Below are positions 27,097-39,373 of a stretch of 64,000 bases of DNA, one piece after another. A program made the position numbers and the translations under genes. Origin of the DNA: Microbulbifer salipaludis (GTDB lineage Bacteria > Pseudomonadota > Gammaproteobacteria > Pseudomonadales > Cellvibrionaceae); NCBI RefSeq assembly GCF_017303155.1, contig NZ_JAEKJR010000002.1, positions 806,001 to 870,000 on the forward strand. Reading direction: 5' to 3'. Each line of letters begins with the position of its first letter. Position 1 is the stretch's first letter. Below the pieces are notes generated by a model, which saw only the letters and a program-made list of their open reading frames with translations, had not been told where the DNA came from and ran no database searches.

Positions 27097-27309
27097 GACT
27101 TCCCCTTATTTTTTCCGGTGACCCCTGTGGTGGCACAGGCGATCGAAAGTGTGTCGTGTGCGGCCTGCGCCCGACCCGGGTGTTCACTCTTGTACTGAGT
27201 GTTGGCCCGGTGCCGGGGCGGCGCTTATGGTCTTGGTTGCGCATTGCCGCGATTGGTTCGCGGCGTTGCGCGGTGCTCTCCCCCGAGAGTCTTTAAAACA
27301 GCGTGACGC

Positions 27310-30243
<2,934 letters not shown>

Positions 30244-30568
30244 GAAATTCTCCGTAAAGTTTGCGCGCGTGTCTGGTCGACTTGCTTTGGTTTTTGCTTT
30301 GGTTTTTGCGTAACAAATAGTGCGTACGCCGGCTTGTGGCCGAACATTCTTTACCGCTGCCTACTGAACACGGCGATACACCGGGCCGCTGGGGCAGTCT
30401 GTACAAGTCGCAGGCACAAGCAGTGTCGGCGAAGCCGCGGCTCCGCTCGGGTAACTCTTGTGGGGTACTGCTTGAGACTGCGTATGAACGTCGATGCCGC
30501 CCAGCGCTCGGGGTATGGTACCGATGGCTCGGTGGGTGGATGGCTGCGCGGGGTTTCCCTCGCGTTAG

Positions 30569-30587
30569 TTATCCACCGTTATCCACT
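30569..30587 (+). promoter_or_regulatory. Tandem DnaA-box-like sites upstream of nrdA
   Basis: TTATCCACC (30569-30577) and TTATCCACT (30579-30587), each one mismatch from TTATCCACA, one base apart. Other copies follow: a perfect box on the minus strand, TGTGGATAA at 30829-30837, and TGTGGACAA at 31101-31109. DnaA boxes in the nrdAB promoter are known in E. coli; function here is inferred. Confidence 0.55.
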
Positions 30588-30642
30588 TTTCCCGATACCC
30601 GCCTGTGGGCAGGTTGCTGCTAGTTGGTACGGTTGAGGCCAA

Positions 30643-30658
30643 ACACAATATGTTGTGG
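30643..30658. promoter_or_regulatory. Candidate NrdR box 1
   Basis: ACACAATATGTTGTGG matches the NrdR palindrome ACACWATATATWGTGT at all but two positions. It lies about 400 bases upstream of the nrdA start. Confidence 0.65.
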
Positions 30659-30741
30659 TCTGGAATTTGCGCTCTGTGCCGCTTTCGCCAGGTTATACAC
30701 CTGCTCGGGAGCACTTTGCGTAGCCCTTCAGGGCTACTCAA

Positions 30742-30757
30742 ACCCTATATGTTGGGG
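30742..30757. promoter_or_regulatory. Candidate NrdR box 2
   Basis: ACCCTATATGTTGGGG keeps the TATAT-TTG core of the NrdR palindrome, with several arm changes. It starts 99 bases from box 1, wider than the usual spacing of about 30, so it is the weaker call. Confidence 0.45.
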
Positions 30758-30787
30758 TTCGACCTCGGATGAGCAACAAGATAATGC

Positions 30788-31199
30788 GATTGAGGGGGTA
30801 ATTCAAGGCGGATAACTTCGGGGTTACTTGTGGATAATTTGTGGGTAGGCCGGGCGACGTGGATTTTTTCCGCCGCCAGCGCCCGCCACTGCTAGCTGGG
30901 TATAAAAAATGACCAGGCGCTTTTGAAGGCGGGTGTTTTTAAGAATATTTTTTAATAGTAAGCGGGTCTTAAATTAAGCGGGGCAATAACCCGCAAGGCT
31001 TGATTATTCGCTGATCAAAGGGGCACTGCCAGGTCAGTTTGTACAGCTCTGACAGGTGGCGCCTGAGACCTTTGTTGGGTGTTTTTTACGCAGCGCCAGT
31101 TGTGGACAACTTTGCCGAATGTCGGGCGACAATATTGGGCGGCAAAGAAGCGCCGGAGGTATGTCCGGCGCCTCTCGTCTGGGGTTGAGGAAGGCGCAA
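30788..31199. other. Non-coding stretch between nrdA control region and argF end
   Basis: About 410 bases with no protein-like frame. It holds the perfect DnaA-like box at 30829-30837 and a related site at 31101-31109. No terminator with a clear T run was found for transcription entering from either side. Confidence 0.4.
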
Positions 31200-32114
31200 T
31201 CAGTTGCTGTTGTCCTGCAGGAATTCCATCAGGGCCTTTTGCGCGTGCAAGCGGTTCTCGGCCTCGTCCCACACCACCGAAATCTTGTCGTCTTCCAGCA
31301 GCTCGCCACTGACTTCCTCACCGCGGTGCGCCGGCAGGCAGTGCATGAACACGGCGTCGCTGTTGGCGTGGCTCATCAGCTCATGGTCAACCAGGAAGCC
31401 CTCAAAGGCCTTGAGGCGAATCTGCTGTTCGGTCTCCTGGCCCATGGAGGCCCACACATCGGTGGCAACCCAGTCGGAACCGCGTACCGCGTCTTCCGGT
31501 TTGCGGAAAATCGACACCCGGTCGCCCGCGGCGGCAACGATGCTCTCGTCCGGGTCGTACCCTTCCGGGCAGGCAATGCGCAGTTCGAAGTCGTACTGGC
31601 GTGCGGCATTAATGTAGGAGTGGCACATGTTGTTGCCGTCGCCTACCCAGGTCACCACTTTGCCTTCCGGGCTACCGCGATGCTCGACATAGGTCTGCAG
31701 GTCGGCCAGTAGCTGGCAGGGGTGGTAGCTGTCGGACAGGGCATTGATCACCGGCACCTTGCTGTATTCCGCAAAGCGCTCGAGCACGTTGTGGCCGAAG
31801 GTGCGGATCATCACCATGTCCACCATGCGCGAGATCACCCGTGCGCTGTCTTCGATGGGTTCGCCGCGGCCCAGCTGGGTATCGCGGGGGGACAGGAACA
31901 GCGCGCTGCCGCCCATCTGCGCCATGCCGGCCTCGAAAGAGACCCGGGTGCGTGTCGAGGACTTCTCGAAAATCATTCCCAGAACTTTATTGCGAAAGGG
32001 TTCGCTGGCTACGCCCTGGTTGCGCAGGGCCTTGAGTTCAATGGCGCGCTCAATAATGTTGCGCAGCTCGTCTTTGCTCAGGTCCATCAGGGTAAGGAAG
32101 TGTCTGACTGCCAT
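31200..32114 (-). CDS. argF: Ornithine carbamoyltransferase
   Basis: 304 residues, normal length. Carbamoyl-phosphate site STRTR in [11 protein letters not shown] (about 50), [27 protein letters not shown], ornithine loop region, and the catalytic HCLPAHRG near 262. It makes citrulline from ornithine in arginine synthesis. argD lies directly upstream with an 18-base gap, so the two form an argD-argF operon. Confidence 0.97.
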   Translation of the reverse strand: MAVRHFLTLMDLSKDELRNIIERAIELKALRNQGVASEPFRNKVLGMIFEKSSTRTRVSFEAGMAQMGGSALFLSPRDTQLGRGEPIEDSARVISRMVDMVMIRTFGHNVLERFAEYSKVPVINALSDSYHPCQLLADLQTYVEHRGSPEGKVVTWVGDGNNMCHSYINAARQYDFELRIACPEGYDPDESIVAAAGDRVSIFRKPEDAVRGSDWVATDVWASMGQETEQQIRLKAFEGFLVDHELMSHANSDAVFMHCLPAHRGEEVSGELLEDDKISVVWDEAENRLHAQKALMEFLQDNSN

Positions 32115-32132
32115 GGGTAAATCCTCCGTAAA

Positions 32133-33320
32133 TCAGGCGGCCTGTTGGGCGAAGTCGCGTACCAGTGCGGCGACGGTGGTTGCGACCTGGCTGCACTCGG
32201 CGTCGGTGAGGGTCAGTGGTGGCAGCAGGCGCACCACGTTGCCGGCGGTAACATTGATCAGCATGCCCTGGGCGCGGGCCTGCTCGACCAGTTCTGCGCA
32301 GGGGCGATCCAGCTCAATACCGATCAGCAGGCCAAGCCCGCGAATCTCGTTGACCCGGGTACAGTTTGCCAGCTCGCGGTTGAGTTGATCCAGCAGTTGC
32401 GCACCGAGTTTTTCCGCGCGCTCGATGAGCCATTCGTTTTCCAGTGTTTCGAGCACCGCGAGGCCGGCGCGGCACGCCAGCGGGTTACCGCCAAAAGTGG
32501 AGCCGTGGGCACCGGCGGTAAACAGGGTCGCGGCGTCGCCGCGGGCCAGGCAGGCGCCGATGGGGACGCCGTTGCCCAGGCCTTTGGCCGTGGTCACCAC
32601 ATCTGGCAGCAGGCCCGGGTGGTGCTGGTAAGCAAACAGCTTGCCGCTGCGGCCATTGGCCGTCTGGATTTCATCCAGCATCAGCAGCCAATTGTGCTGG
32701 TCGCACAGGCGGCGCAGGCCGGGCAGGTAATCCCCATCGGGGATGCGGATTCCGCCTTCCCCCTGAATCGGCTCCACCAGGATGGCCACGATGTCATCGT
32801 GCTGGCTCGCCAGGGTTTCGATCGCGGCTACGTCGTTGAAGGGCACGCGCAGGAAGCCCTCGGGCAAGGGGGCAAAACCCTGCTGCACTTTTGGGTTGCC
32901 GGTGGCCGTCAGGGTGGCGAGGGTACGGCCGTGGAAGGCGCCGTCGGTCACGATGATTTTTGGGCAGGCGAGGCCGCGCTCGTTGCCGAGCTTGCGCGCC
33001 AGCTTGATGGCCGCCTCATTGGCCTCCGCACCGGAGTTGGAGAAAAACACGTTGTCCATGCCGGACAGGGACACGAGCTTTTCAGCGAGCTGTTCCTGGG
33101 GCGGGATGTTGTACAAATTGGACACGTGCAGCAGCGTATTGGCTTGCTCCTGAATCGCCTGGGTGACGGCCGGGTGGCAGTGGCCGAGGCCGCACACAGC
33201 AATCCCGGAGAGGGCATCGAGGTATCGTCGGCCGTTGTCGTCCCAAACGTAGTTGCCTTCACCTCTGACCAGGGTCAGGGTTCTGTTACCGTAGTTATGC
33301 ATCAACGCGGGACTGGCCAC
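32133..33320 (-). CDS. argD: Acetylornithine aminotransferase
   Basis: 395 residues from a GTG at 33320, chosen because GGAGAT sits just upstream and the length fits the family; the frame could extend to 33425. A PLP class III aminotransferase: SNSGAEANEAAIKLAR (cofactor phosphate), AFHGRT, LDEIQTANGRSG (Asp contacting the pyridine) and the Schiff-base Lys in TTAKGLGNGVPIGA. It converts N-acetylglutamate semialdehyde to acetylornithine and may also serve as DapC. First gene of the pair with argF. Confidence 0.95.
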   Translation of the reverse strand: MASPALMHNYGNRTLTLVRGEGNYVWDDNGRRYLDALSGIAVCGLGHCHPAVTQAIQEQANTLLHVSNLYNIPPQEQLAEKLVSLSGMDNVFFSNSGAEANEAAIKLARKLGNERGLACPKIIVTDGAFHGRTLATLTATGNPKVQQGFAPLPEGFLRVPFNDVAAIETLASQHDDIVAILVEPIQGEGGIRIPDGDYLPGLRRLCDQHNWLLMLDEIQTANGRSGKLFAYQHHPGLLPDVVTTAKGLGNGVPIGACLARGDAATLFTAGAHGSTFGGNPLACRAGLAVLETLENEWLIERAEKLGAQLLDQLNRELANCTRVNEIRGLGLLIGIELDRPCAELVEQARAQGMLINVTAGNVVRLLPPLTLTDAECSQVATTVAALVRDFAQQAA

Positions 33321-33602
33321 TTTGCGATCTCCTCTGTGAGTGGGCCGAGACAGGAGAAACCGCAGAAAATACGCCTCAGGCGCGCTCTGTCCGCAATTTC
33401 TCCGGAAAGCCGGCAATACTAGCACAGCCTGGCGGCGGCACCACCAGAGTGCATCTGGAGAGAGTACCTTAATAGGGTATCTGAGCGGCGCGGTGGCAGG
33501 GGCGTGCGCTCACTCGGGAATCGGGTACAATGCGCGCTTTCAAGATGGATTGGTACCGGTCGCCGGTGCCGGAAATTCCCCAACCCGAGGTTTGCTTCCA
33601 CT

Positions 33603-33947
33603 ATGGATACTCTGGAAAACATCAAAAAGCAGATTGCCGACAATGACATCCTGCTTTATATGAAAGGCAGCCCTAACGCCCCCCAGTGCGGTTTTTCCAT
33701 GCGTGCATCCCAGGCGATCATGGCCTGTGGCCAGCGCTTTGCCTATGTGGACATTCTGGCGAACCCGGATATCCGTGCGGAGCTGCCGAAGTACGCCAAC
33801 TGGCCGACCTTCCCGCAGTTGTGGGTAAAGCAGGAGCTGATCGGCGGCTGCGACATCATTATGGAAATGTATGAGAATGGCGAGCTGAAGACCCTGATTG
33901 AAGAAGCGGCCAAGGGTGCCGAAGAGGGCGCCGGCGACGCTCAGTAA
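33603..33947 (+). CDS. grxD: Monothiol glutaredoxin (Grx4 type)
   Basis: 114 residues. Active-site CGFS in PQCGFSMRASQ near position 30, followed by WPTFPQLWV and GGCDIIMEM, which bind glutathione. Proteins of this type bind a [2Fe-2S] cluster as a dimer with glutathione and take part in Fe-S trafficking and iron sensing. It converges with bfr across a shared terminator, a sensible iron-related neighbourhood. Confidence 0.96.
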   Translation: MDTLENIKKQIADNDILLYMKGSPNAPQCGFSMRASQAIMACGQRFAYVDILANPDIRAELPKYANWPTFPQLWVKQELIGGCDIIMEMYENGELKTLIEEAAKGAEEGAGDAQ

Positions 33948-33965
33948 TCGACGTTTTCCGCCCAC

Positions 33966-33997
33966 AAAAAAACCGCGGCACTGGCCGCGGTTTTTTT
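33966..33997. terminator. Bidirectional terminator between grxD and bfr
   Basis: Stem AACCGCGG (33971-33978) / CCGCGGTT (33985-33992), 6-base loop, T7 on the plus side and an A tract (T on the minus strand) on the other. It serves both converging genes. Confidence 0.9.
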
Positions 33998-34017
33998 ATG
34001 CCCGGGTTTTGCGGGGC

Positions 34018-34500
34018 TTACTCTTCCGAGGCGCTAGCCATCTGGGTTTGCAGGTAGTTTTGCAGGCCGACCTTGTCGATCAGGCTCAGCTGGGTTTCCA
34101 GCCAGTCTACGTGCTCTTCTTCTGAGTCCAGGATTTTTTCCAGCAGCTCGCGGCTACCGTAATCACGTACGGACTCGCAGTAGGCGATGCCATCGCGCAG
34201 ATCGGGGATGGCTTTTTGCTCGAGCTTCAGGTCGCACTTGAGCATTTCTTCGGTGTTTTCACCGATCAGCAGTTTGCCCAGGTGTTGCAGGTTCGGAATA
34301 CCCTCGAGAAACAGGATTCGCTCGATCAGCCAATCGGCGTGTTTCATTTCGTCGATGGACTCGTGGTACTCCTTATCGGCCAGCTCCTTCAGCCCCCAGT
34401 CCTTGAACATGCGGGAGTGCAGAAAATACTGGTTGATGGCAATCAGCTCGTTTCCCAGTGCCTTGTTCAAATGTTCGATGACTTTGGGATCGCCTTTCAT
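34018..34500 (-). CDS. bfr: Bacterioferritin
   Basis: 160 residues. Ferroxidase ligands E18, E51 and H54 and the haem-ligand M52 (IDEMKHADW) are all visible, with later Glu/His in [10 protein letters not shown]. It stores iron as a 24-mer with haem at subunit interfaces. The partner ferredoxin gene bfd is 2 kb away on the same strand, separated by a DUF2254 gene. Confidence 0.97.
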   Translation of the reverse strand: MKGDPKVIEHLNKALGNELIAINQYFLHSRMFKDWGLKELADKEYHESIDEMKHADWLIERILFLEGIPNLQHLGKLLIGENTEEMLKCDLKLEQKAIPDLRDGIAYCESVRDYGSRELLEKILDSEEEHVDWLETQLSLIDKVGLQNYLQTQMASASEE

Positions 34501-34902
34501 GGTGTTCTCCTTGAGCCGCTTGGCTGTGTCCTGTGCGGAAATGTATGGGTCAAAAACCGTTGGCGCTGAAAATTTTTAATTGAAAGCTGCGGGAAATTCC
34601 GGTGGACACCATTGCGGATGTCTTCGGGATACCCTTGCAAATACTTCCAGAATTGTAGAGTCAGCAACGCAAGATTGTGTGGAGTTTGCGTTGAGGAAAT
34701 GGACAAGTCAAGCGCGGAATGTCGGCGAACGTGCGAGAAAAAAGCGGGAAAATTAACGGGAAAAAGGCAGAGAACTACAACGAGAATGATTGCCGTTTAG
34801 ATTGTTTTGGTCGGCGCTGGTACAGGCCGTACATTCGGTCACCCCATGGAAGGTAGTTTGCCTACTGAATAGGCGTTTTTAATGAAGGAAATTCGTTGCG
34901 GG
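34501..34902. other. Intergenic region upstream of bfr
   Basis: About 400 bases; should hold the bfr promoter and the 3' end of the DUF2254 transcript. One Fur-like half site (GAGAATGATTGCC near 34782) is seen, a weak match. No gene is supported here. Confidence 0.35.
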
Positions 34903-36237
34903 CTATTTCTGGGGAGGGCGGGCGTTGAGTGTATTGCGCATGGCATTGAGTTGCTTTTGTACCGTAGTGCTGTCGAAACTGTCCTGAACGCCTTTGCTGC
35001 AGTCTTCTTCCAGTCGCTCGATAAGCGTCCGCATGGCCTTGCGGTCGGCGTCTCGGGTACAGATTTCCGCCAGCTCGTTCAGTGCGCTTAACAGGTGACG
35101 CATTACCACACCGCTGTCGCGGCCATACTCCCGGATTTCGTCCAGCGCCGCGGCCAGCACATCGGCAAAGTCCAGCTCAATGGTGACCAGACGTAGCACA
35201 TCCTCGTCGTCGCTAAAGCAATTGGGTAGTTCGGGGCGCTGCAGCACTATGCCCATTCCGTCAATCAGGCGGTCGATACAGGTGTAGGCGGTAAACGGAT
35301 CATTGATGCCCGGTGACAGTGCCCGTACGGCAATCTGTGCCAGTTGCCGGACCGAAAAAATCACATCCTGCTCGGCGGTTGGCTGCGGCCCCAGTGCAAT
35401 GGCTCCGAGAACAACATCTTCAATGGCGCGGGTGTCCATGTGTCGGGGCGGGTTGTAAATCCGGGCGACGCTTCCCCAGTGGTACAGGAAGGTTCCGGGG
35501 TGCATATCCAGCCAGATACAGCACTGGTGTTCGCTGGCCCAGTCGATCAATTTTTGACGATCGATGCGTTGCACGTACCCCTCTTTGTGCGCCCGCACAC
35601 CCAGGACATCATCACCGAGATGGATTTTTCTCAGGTCCTGGCGGCGGAAGCGTGGATCCAGGCAGTGCTCGCGGGGGTAGATGCCATCCAGCGCCGCGCG
35701 GAACTCGCTGTTTATCCGGAAGGTGATGTTGTCGATCTGGATCGACTGCGCCACGTTGTGGATAAAGTAAATCAGGTAGGCAATACAGGCCAGCGTGAGT
35801 AACAGGGCGAAGCTGATGGTCAGCGTGTGGCGGTTACCCGGCACACTGGTGTCGATGCCACGCATTGCCAGCAGCGCATAAACGAAAGTCGAGAGAAAGA
35901 TGCCCAGCGATATTTGAGTGCCGCGGTCGCGGATAAAGTTGCGTACCAGTCTCGGGCCAAATTGATTGGAGGCGAGAGTAAGGGCGACGGTGGTGATGGA
36001 AAACACGGTGCCGGCGACGGTGATGGTAGAGCTGGCGATGGCGGCAAGCAGCGCGCGGGCACTGTCCGGGTCGCGCAGTGTCAGCCAGCCCAAACCGGGC
36101 AGTTGATCCAGGTCCCGATGTTGGTCAAAGGCAAGACACCCCTGAGCGAGCAGAATGGCCGCGGCCATCATGATCGCCGGAATTACCCAGAAGCTGGCGC
36201 GTAACCGCTCTGAAATATGCAGGAGCTGATGCTTCAT
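34903..36237 (-). CDS. DUF2254 domain membrane protein
   Basis: 444 residues from ATG 36237 (MKHQLLHISERL); an upstream in-frame start would add 19 residues with a Pro-rich start. Four hydrophobic segments lie in the first 170 residues (FWVIPAIMMAAAILLAQG, ITVAGTVFSITTVALTLA, ISLGIFLSTFVYALLAM, TISFALLLTLACIAYLIYF). A soluble C-terminal region includes SPGINDPFTAYTCIDRL, characteristic of DUF2254. Function unknown. Confidence 0.88.
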   Translation of the reverse strand: MKHQLLHISERLRASFWVIPAIMMAAAILLAQGCLAFDQHRDLDQLPGLGWLTLRDPDSARALLAAIASSTITVAGTVFSITTVALTLASNQFGPRLVRNFIRDRGTQISLGIFLSTFVYALLAMRGIDTSVPGNRHTLTISFALLLTLACIAYLIYFIHNVAQSIQIDNITFRINSEFRAALDGIYPREHCLDPRFRRQDLRKIHLGDDVLGVRAHKEGYVQRIDRQKLIDWASEHQCCIWLDMHPGTFLYHWGSVARIYNPPRHMDTRAIEDVVLGAIALGPQPTAEQDVIFSVRQLAQIAVRALSPGINDPFTAYTCIDRLIDGMGIVLQRPELPNCFSDDEDVLRLVTIELDFADVLAAALDEIREYGRDSGVVMRHLLSALNELAEICTRDADRKAMRTLIERLEEDCSKGVQDSFDSTTVQKQLNAMRNTLNARPPQK

Positions 36238-36432
36238 GGCGTCCGTTTCAAGTGACTGGCGACCGGCCGTGGTACTTGGCGGCGGTCGTGGCACTTAAAG
36301 ATAGGACAGCAGGGGGAGCTTGCCAGATGGATGTGTTCAGGGAAGGGGCGGTAACAGCGGGAGGGGTAGCAAGGCCGCAAGTAACTGTGGGCACCGTGAA
36401 TCGCGGTGCCCTAGTGCGGCTGAATCGTGCAC

Positions 36433-36645
36433 TCAGCCCGCAGAGTAGAAGAGGGCGCTGTTGGTATTGGCCATCATGCCGGCAGTCATGGTTTCGTCGA
36501 TGATTTCCTGAGTCAGCTCTGCACAACGGCCACACTGCGAGGACACGCCCAGATGGCGGCGCAGGGCTTTAACCGAAGTGGAGCCATCGTACACGGCTTC
36601 TTTGATCTGGCTGTCGGTGATGCCTTTACAGATACAAACGTACAT
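36433..36645 (-). CDS. bfd: Bacterioferritin-associated ferredoxin
   Basis: 70 residues. Four cysteines bind the [2Fe-2S] cluster in the expected CxC...CxxC arrangement: C4, C6, C38 and C41 (MYVCICKG and SSQCGRCAEL). It reduces bacterioferritin to release iron under starvation. A Fur-like box lies 56 bases upstream of the start. Confidence 0.95.
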   Translation of the reverse strand: MYVCICKGITDSQIKEAVYDGSTSVKALRRHLGVSSQCGRCAELTQEIIDETMTAGMMANTNSALFYSAG

Positions 36646-36700
36646 CGCTGTTGACCCTGGCGGAAATAAGCTTAACTTTCAAACGGATGTTGATCTTATT

Positions 36701-36719
36701 GGTAATGAGAATAAGTGTC
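36701..36719. promoter_or_regulatory. Candidate Fur box upstream of bfd
   Basis: GGTAATGAGAATAAGTGTC agrees with the 19-base Fur consensus at 14 positions. The location, just upstream of bfd, is what iron-starvation induction would need. Confidence 0.65.
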
Positions 36720-36959
36720 AATAAGATTATGCTCCCGTTCGTTAATTATTCTAGTTGGCCGGAAAGTGACCGGAAAGTGCATTTTGGACTGGGCAGTCAA
36801 GGTGCCTGGTGCGGTTTTTTGCGCGGTGGGGTGCGGGTGTCTGGGGGCGAGGCGGTGCGTGTCTGACCGTGAGGCGCCTGCTATCGCGTTTATATAAAAA
36901 TTTAATGGGACAGGCATAGGTGCCTGTGTATCATAGCGGCCCCCTATCAAGCATTCGTT

Positions 36960-36984
36960 AATTTATAGCTATTGGTTATAAATT
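36960..36984. promoter_or_regulatory. Inverted repeat in the peroxiredoxin promoter region
   Basis: AATTTATA (36960-36967) and TATAAATT (36977-36984) form a perfect inverted repeat with a 9-base spacer, 44 bases before the peroxiredoxin start. It could be a regulator site; the inner ATAG...TTAT spacing is only loosely OxyR-like. Confidence 0.35.
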
Positions 36985-37028
36985 GAACACCCCTAAAGTA
37001 AAACATTTATCTCATTGAGGAGGTTCTC

Positions 37029-37631
37029 ATGGCCGTATTAGTAGGCAAGCCCGCTCCGGACTTCACCGCCGCTGCAGTACTGGGTAATGGCGAGATCGTT
37101 GACGCGTTCAACCTCGCAGAAACCATCAAAGGCAAGAAAGCGGTTATCTTCTTCTACCCGCTGGACTTCACTTTCGTATGTCCTTCCGAGCTGATCGCTT
37201 TCGATCACCGCTTTGAAGAGTTCAAAAAGCGTGGCGTTGAAGTGATTGGTGTGTCCATCGACTCCCAGTTCTCTCACAATGCTTGGCGTAACACCTCCGT
37301 CAACGAAGGCGGTATCGGCCAGGTACAGTACACCCTGGTTGCCGACGTTAAGCACGAAATCTGCCAGGCTTACGACGTTGAGTCCGAAGGCGGCGTTGCT
37401 TTCCGTGGTTCCTTCCTGATCGACGAAGAAGGCACTGTTCGCCACCAGGTAGTGAACGACCTGCCGCTGGGCCGTAACGTAGACGAAATGCTGCGCATGG
37501 TAGACGCACTGGCGTTCCACCAGGAGCACGGTGAAGTGTGTCCGGCTGGCTGGCAGGAAGGCGACAAGGGCATGAACGCTTCTCCGGAAGGTGTTGCCGC
37601 TTACCTGAGCGAGAACTCCGACAAGCTGTAA
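37029..37631 (+). CDS. Typical 2-Cys peroxiredoxin (AhpC/Tsa type)
   Basis: 200 residues. Peroxidatic Cys in DFTFVCPSEL (about 50) and resolving Cys in HGEVCPAGW (about 170), with the C-terminal tail of the typical 2-Cys class. It reduces H2O2 and organic peroxides in the cytoplasm. Strong Shine-Dalgarno GAGGAGG before the ATG. No AhpF reductase gene follows, so a thioredoxin-type donor is likely. Confidence 0.95.
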   Translation: MAVLVGKPAPDFTAAAVLGNGEIVDAFNLAETIKGKKAVIFFYPLDFTFVCPSELIAFDHRFEEFKKRGVEVIGVSIDSQFSHNAWRNTSVNEGGIGQVQYTLVADVKHEICQAYDVESEGGVAFRGSFLIDEEGTVRHQVVNDLPLGRNVDEMLRMVDALAFHQEHGEVCPAGWQEGDKGMNASPEGVAAYLSENSDKL

Positions 37632-37674
37632 GGTTTGTCTGAGCCGGGGGCAGAATTTGCCCCCGCCGCGTGAA

Positions 37675-37697
37675 AACCGCCGCAAGGCGGTTTTTTT
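37675..37697 (+). terminator. Terminator after the peroxiredoxin gene
   Basis: Stem AACCGCC (37675-37681) / GGCGGTT (37686-37692), GCAA tetraloop, then T7. Begins 44 bases after the stop codon. Confidence 0.9.
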
Positions 37698-37992
37698 ATG
37701 CCTGGAAGCGGGGTGTATGCATGTCCAGACCTGCCCAGAGTGCGCGTTTGTATCGGTTTTATTACAATGCGCGGGGACCACTGTGCGCAGCCTCGCATTT
37801 CCGGCGATAACGTGATCACGGTGACGGTGTTATGGTGTCGGCCGGCTCGATGAAATCGTCGGATGGCCATGAATTTTTTCTGGGGCTGCTAGTCTTAATA
37901 CAGGTTCCCCAACAAGTATTCGGCAAAGCCGGCGCTCCCGGTGGGCGGCAGTTGTCGGGGTGGTCTGCAGTACGGCACATGGTGTTTTCACG

Positions 37993-39240
37993 GTGAACCA
38001 AGGCATTTTGAATACAAACCGAGGCCTCCGGGCAGCGCTTTTGCCTCTTTTGATGCTGGGGTTGCTGGTGGCAGCGATCCCGGTGGTCGCCGATTCCGCG
38101 CGCGTGGGAAAGCCTGCTCGGGGCGGCGCCAAGGCCGTGAACAAGAGCGTTGAGGCGAGCGCCAAAGAGTTCGACCGCTATTTTCGCCAGTTGTTGAAGC
38201 AGCACGGCATCCCCGGTGCCGCCTATGTGATCGTCGATCACGACCAGACTGTGGCCATGAATACTTATGGTGTTCGGGTCAAAGGCAAGCGTGAAAAAGT
38301 CACCACCCACACGGTGTTCCGGCTGGCTTCCGTTTCCAAGACGTTCGCCGCCAGTATGGCGGCGGTGCTTGAGGATGAGCAGAAATTCAGCTGGGGCGAC
38401 CGGGTGGTGCGCTATGTACCCGAGTTGAGCTTCAAAACCCCGGCACTGTCCATGCAGCTGCAGGTACAGCACCTGCTGAGCCATTCTTCCGGGCTTACCC
38501 CCAACGCTTACGACAACTACCTGGAAGACAATCGGCCCCTGTCCAAGATTCTGCCGATGTTTGCCACCATTGACCCGCACTGCAAGCCGGGAAAATGCTA
38601 CGGCTATCAGAACGTCCTGTTCAGCCTGATTGAAGACGTGATCCATAAGGCTACCGGTGTGCCCTATGGTCGTCAGCTCAAGGAGCGTTTCTTCACCCCC
38701 CTGAAAATGCAAGATGCATCCCTCGGGTGGGAGAATTTTATGGCGGCCGGCAACCGCGCGGCGCCGCATGTGCAGACCGGTCGCGGCTGGCGCCCGGTAA
38801 AAGTGGAAAAGGAATACTATCTGGCGGCCCCGGCTGCCGGTGTAAACGCCAGTATCAGCGATATGGGGCAGTGGCTGAAGGCGCAGATGGGTTACTTCCC
38901 GGATGTGCTGTCACCGGCGGTGATTGAAGACCTCACCACCGAGCGGGTGGAAACCCGGCGTCACCTGCGTCACCGGATCTGGCGCGACTACATTGATCAC
39001 GCCGGTTACGGCCTCGGCTGGCGCCTGTATTCTGTCGGTGATGATCGCGTCATCTTCCACGGTGGCTGGGTGGCCGGTTTCCGTGCGGCTATTGCCTACT
39101 CCGAGAAGCGCAAGGTCGGTATCGTCATTCTGATGAATGCCGAGTCGCGCGTGATTTCGGACCTGACCGGCAATTTCATTGCCGATATCACCGGCCACGG
39201 CAAACTGGTTCAGGCCATCGCCGCAGCGGCGAAAAAGTAG
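37993..39240 (+). CDS. Exported serine hydrolase, beta-lactamase/class C family
   Basis: About 415 residues from the GTG at 37993; GTG 37960 is an in-frame alternative, and neither has a strong ribosome site. Signal peptide around LRAALLPLLMLGLLVAAIPVVA. Family motifs: SxxK as SVSK in RLASVSKTF, YxN as YQN in YGYQNVLFS, and HxG in IFHGGWVAGF. Such proteins act as D,D-peptidases, esterases or beta-lactamases; the class cannot be settled from sequence alone and AmpC identity is not claimed. The gene stands alone between the peroxiredoxin gene and htpG. Confidence 0.88.
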   Translation: MNQGILNTNRGLRAALLPLLMLGLLVAAIPVVADSARVGKPARGGAKAVNKSVEASAKEFDRYFRQLLKQHGIPGAAYVIVDHDQTVAMNTYGVRVKGKREKVTTHTVFRLASVSKTFAASMAAVLEDEQKFSWGDRVVRYVPELSFKTPALSMQLQVQHLLSHSSGLTPNAYDNYLEDNRPLSKILPMFATIDPHCKPGKCYGYQNVLFSLIEDVIHKATGVPYGRQLKERFFTPLKMQDASLGWENFMAAGNRAAPHVQTGRGWRPVKVEKEYYLAAPAAGVNASISDMGQWLKAQMGYFPDVLSPAVIEDLTTERVETRRHLRHRIWRDYIDHAGYGLGWRLYSVGDDRVIFHGGWVAGFRAAIAYSEKRKVGIVILMNAESRVISDLTGNFIADITGHGKLVQAIAAAAKK

Positions 39241-39290
39241 CCGCTGCGCTCCCTCTCTCTCCTTCGCGCGCTCTTCCCGTAAAAACAGCG

Positions 39291-39318
39291 CTTGAATTGG
39301 CCGGTTGCGGCCCAATAT
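39291..39318 (+). promoter_or_regulatory. Sigma-32 (heat-shock) promoter of htpG
   Basis: CTTGAA (39291-39296), 14-base spacer, CCCAATAT (39311-39318): close to the RpoH consensus CTTGAAA / CCCCATNT. It is 56 bases before the htpG start. Confidence 0.8.
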
Positions 39319-39373
39319 CACCTCTCCTGAGTTTGATCTGCTGATGTTGATTTAAATAGGGGAGAACCGATCC

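Noticed and set aside
32145..33422. 425-codon plus-strand frame
   Set aside because: Antisense to argD; no recognisable motif.
37816..38769. 317-codon minus-strand frame
   Set aside because: Antisense to the serine hydrolase, which has SxxK, YxN and HxG motifs.
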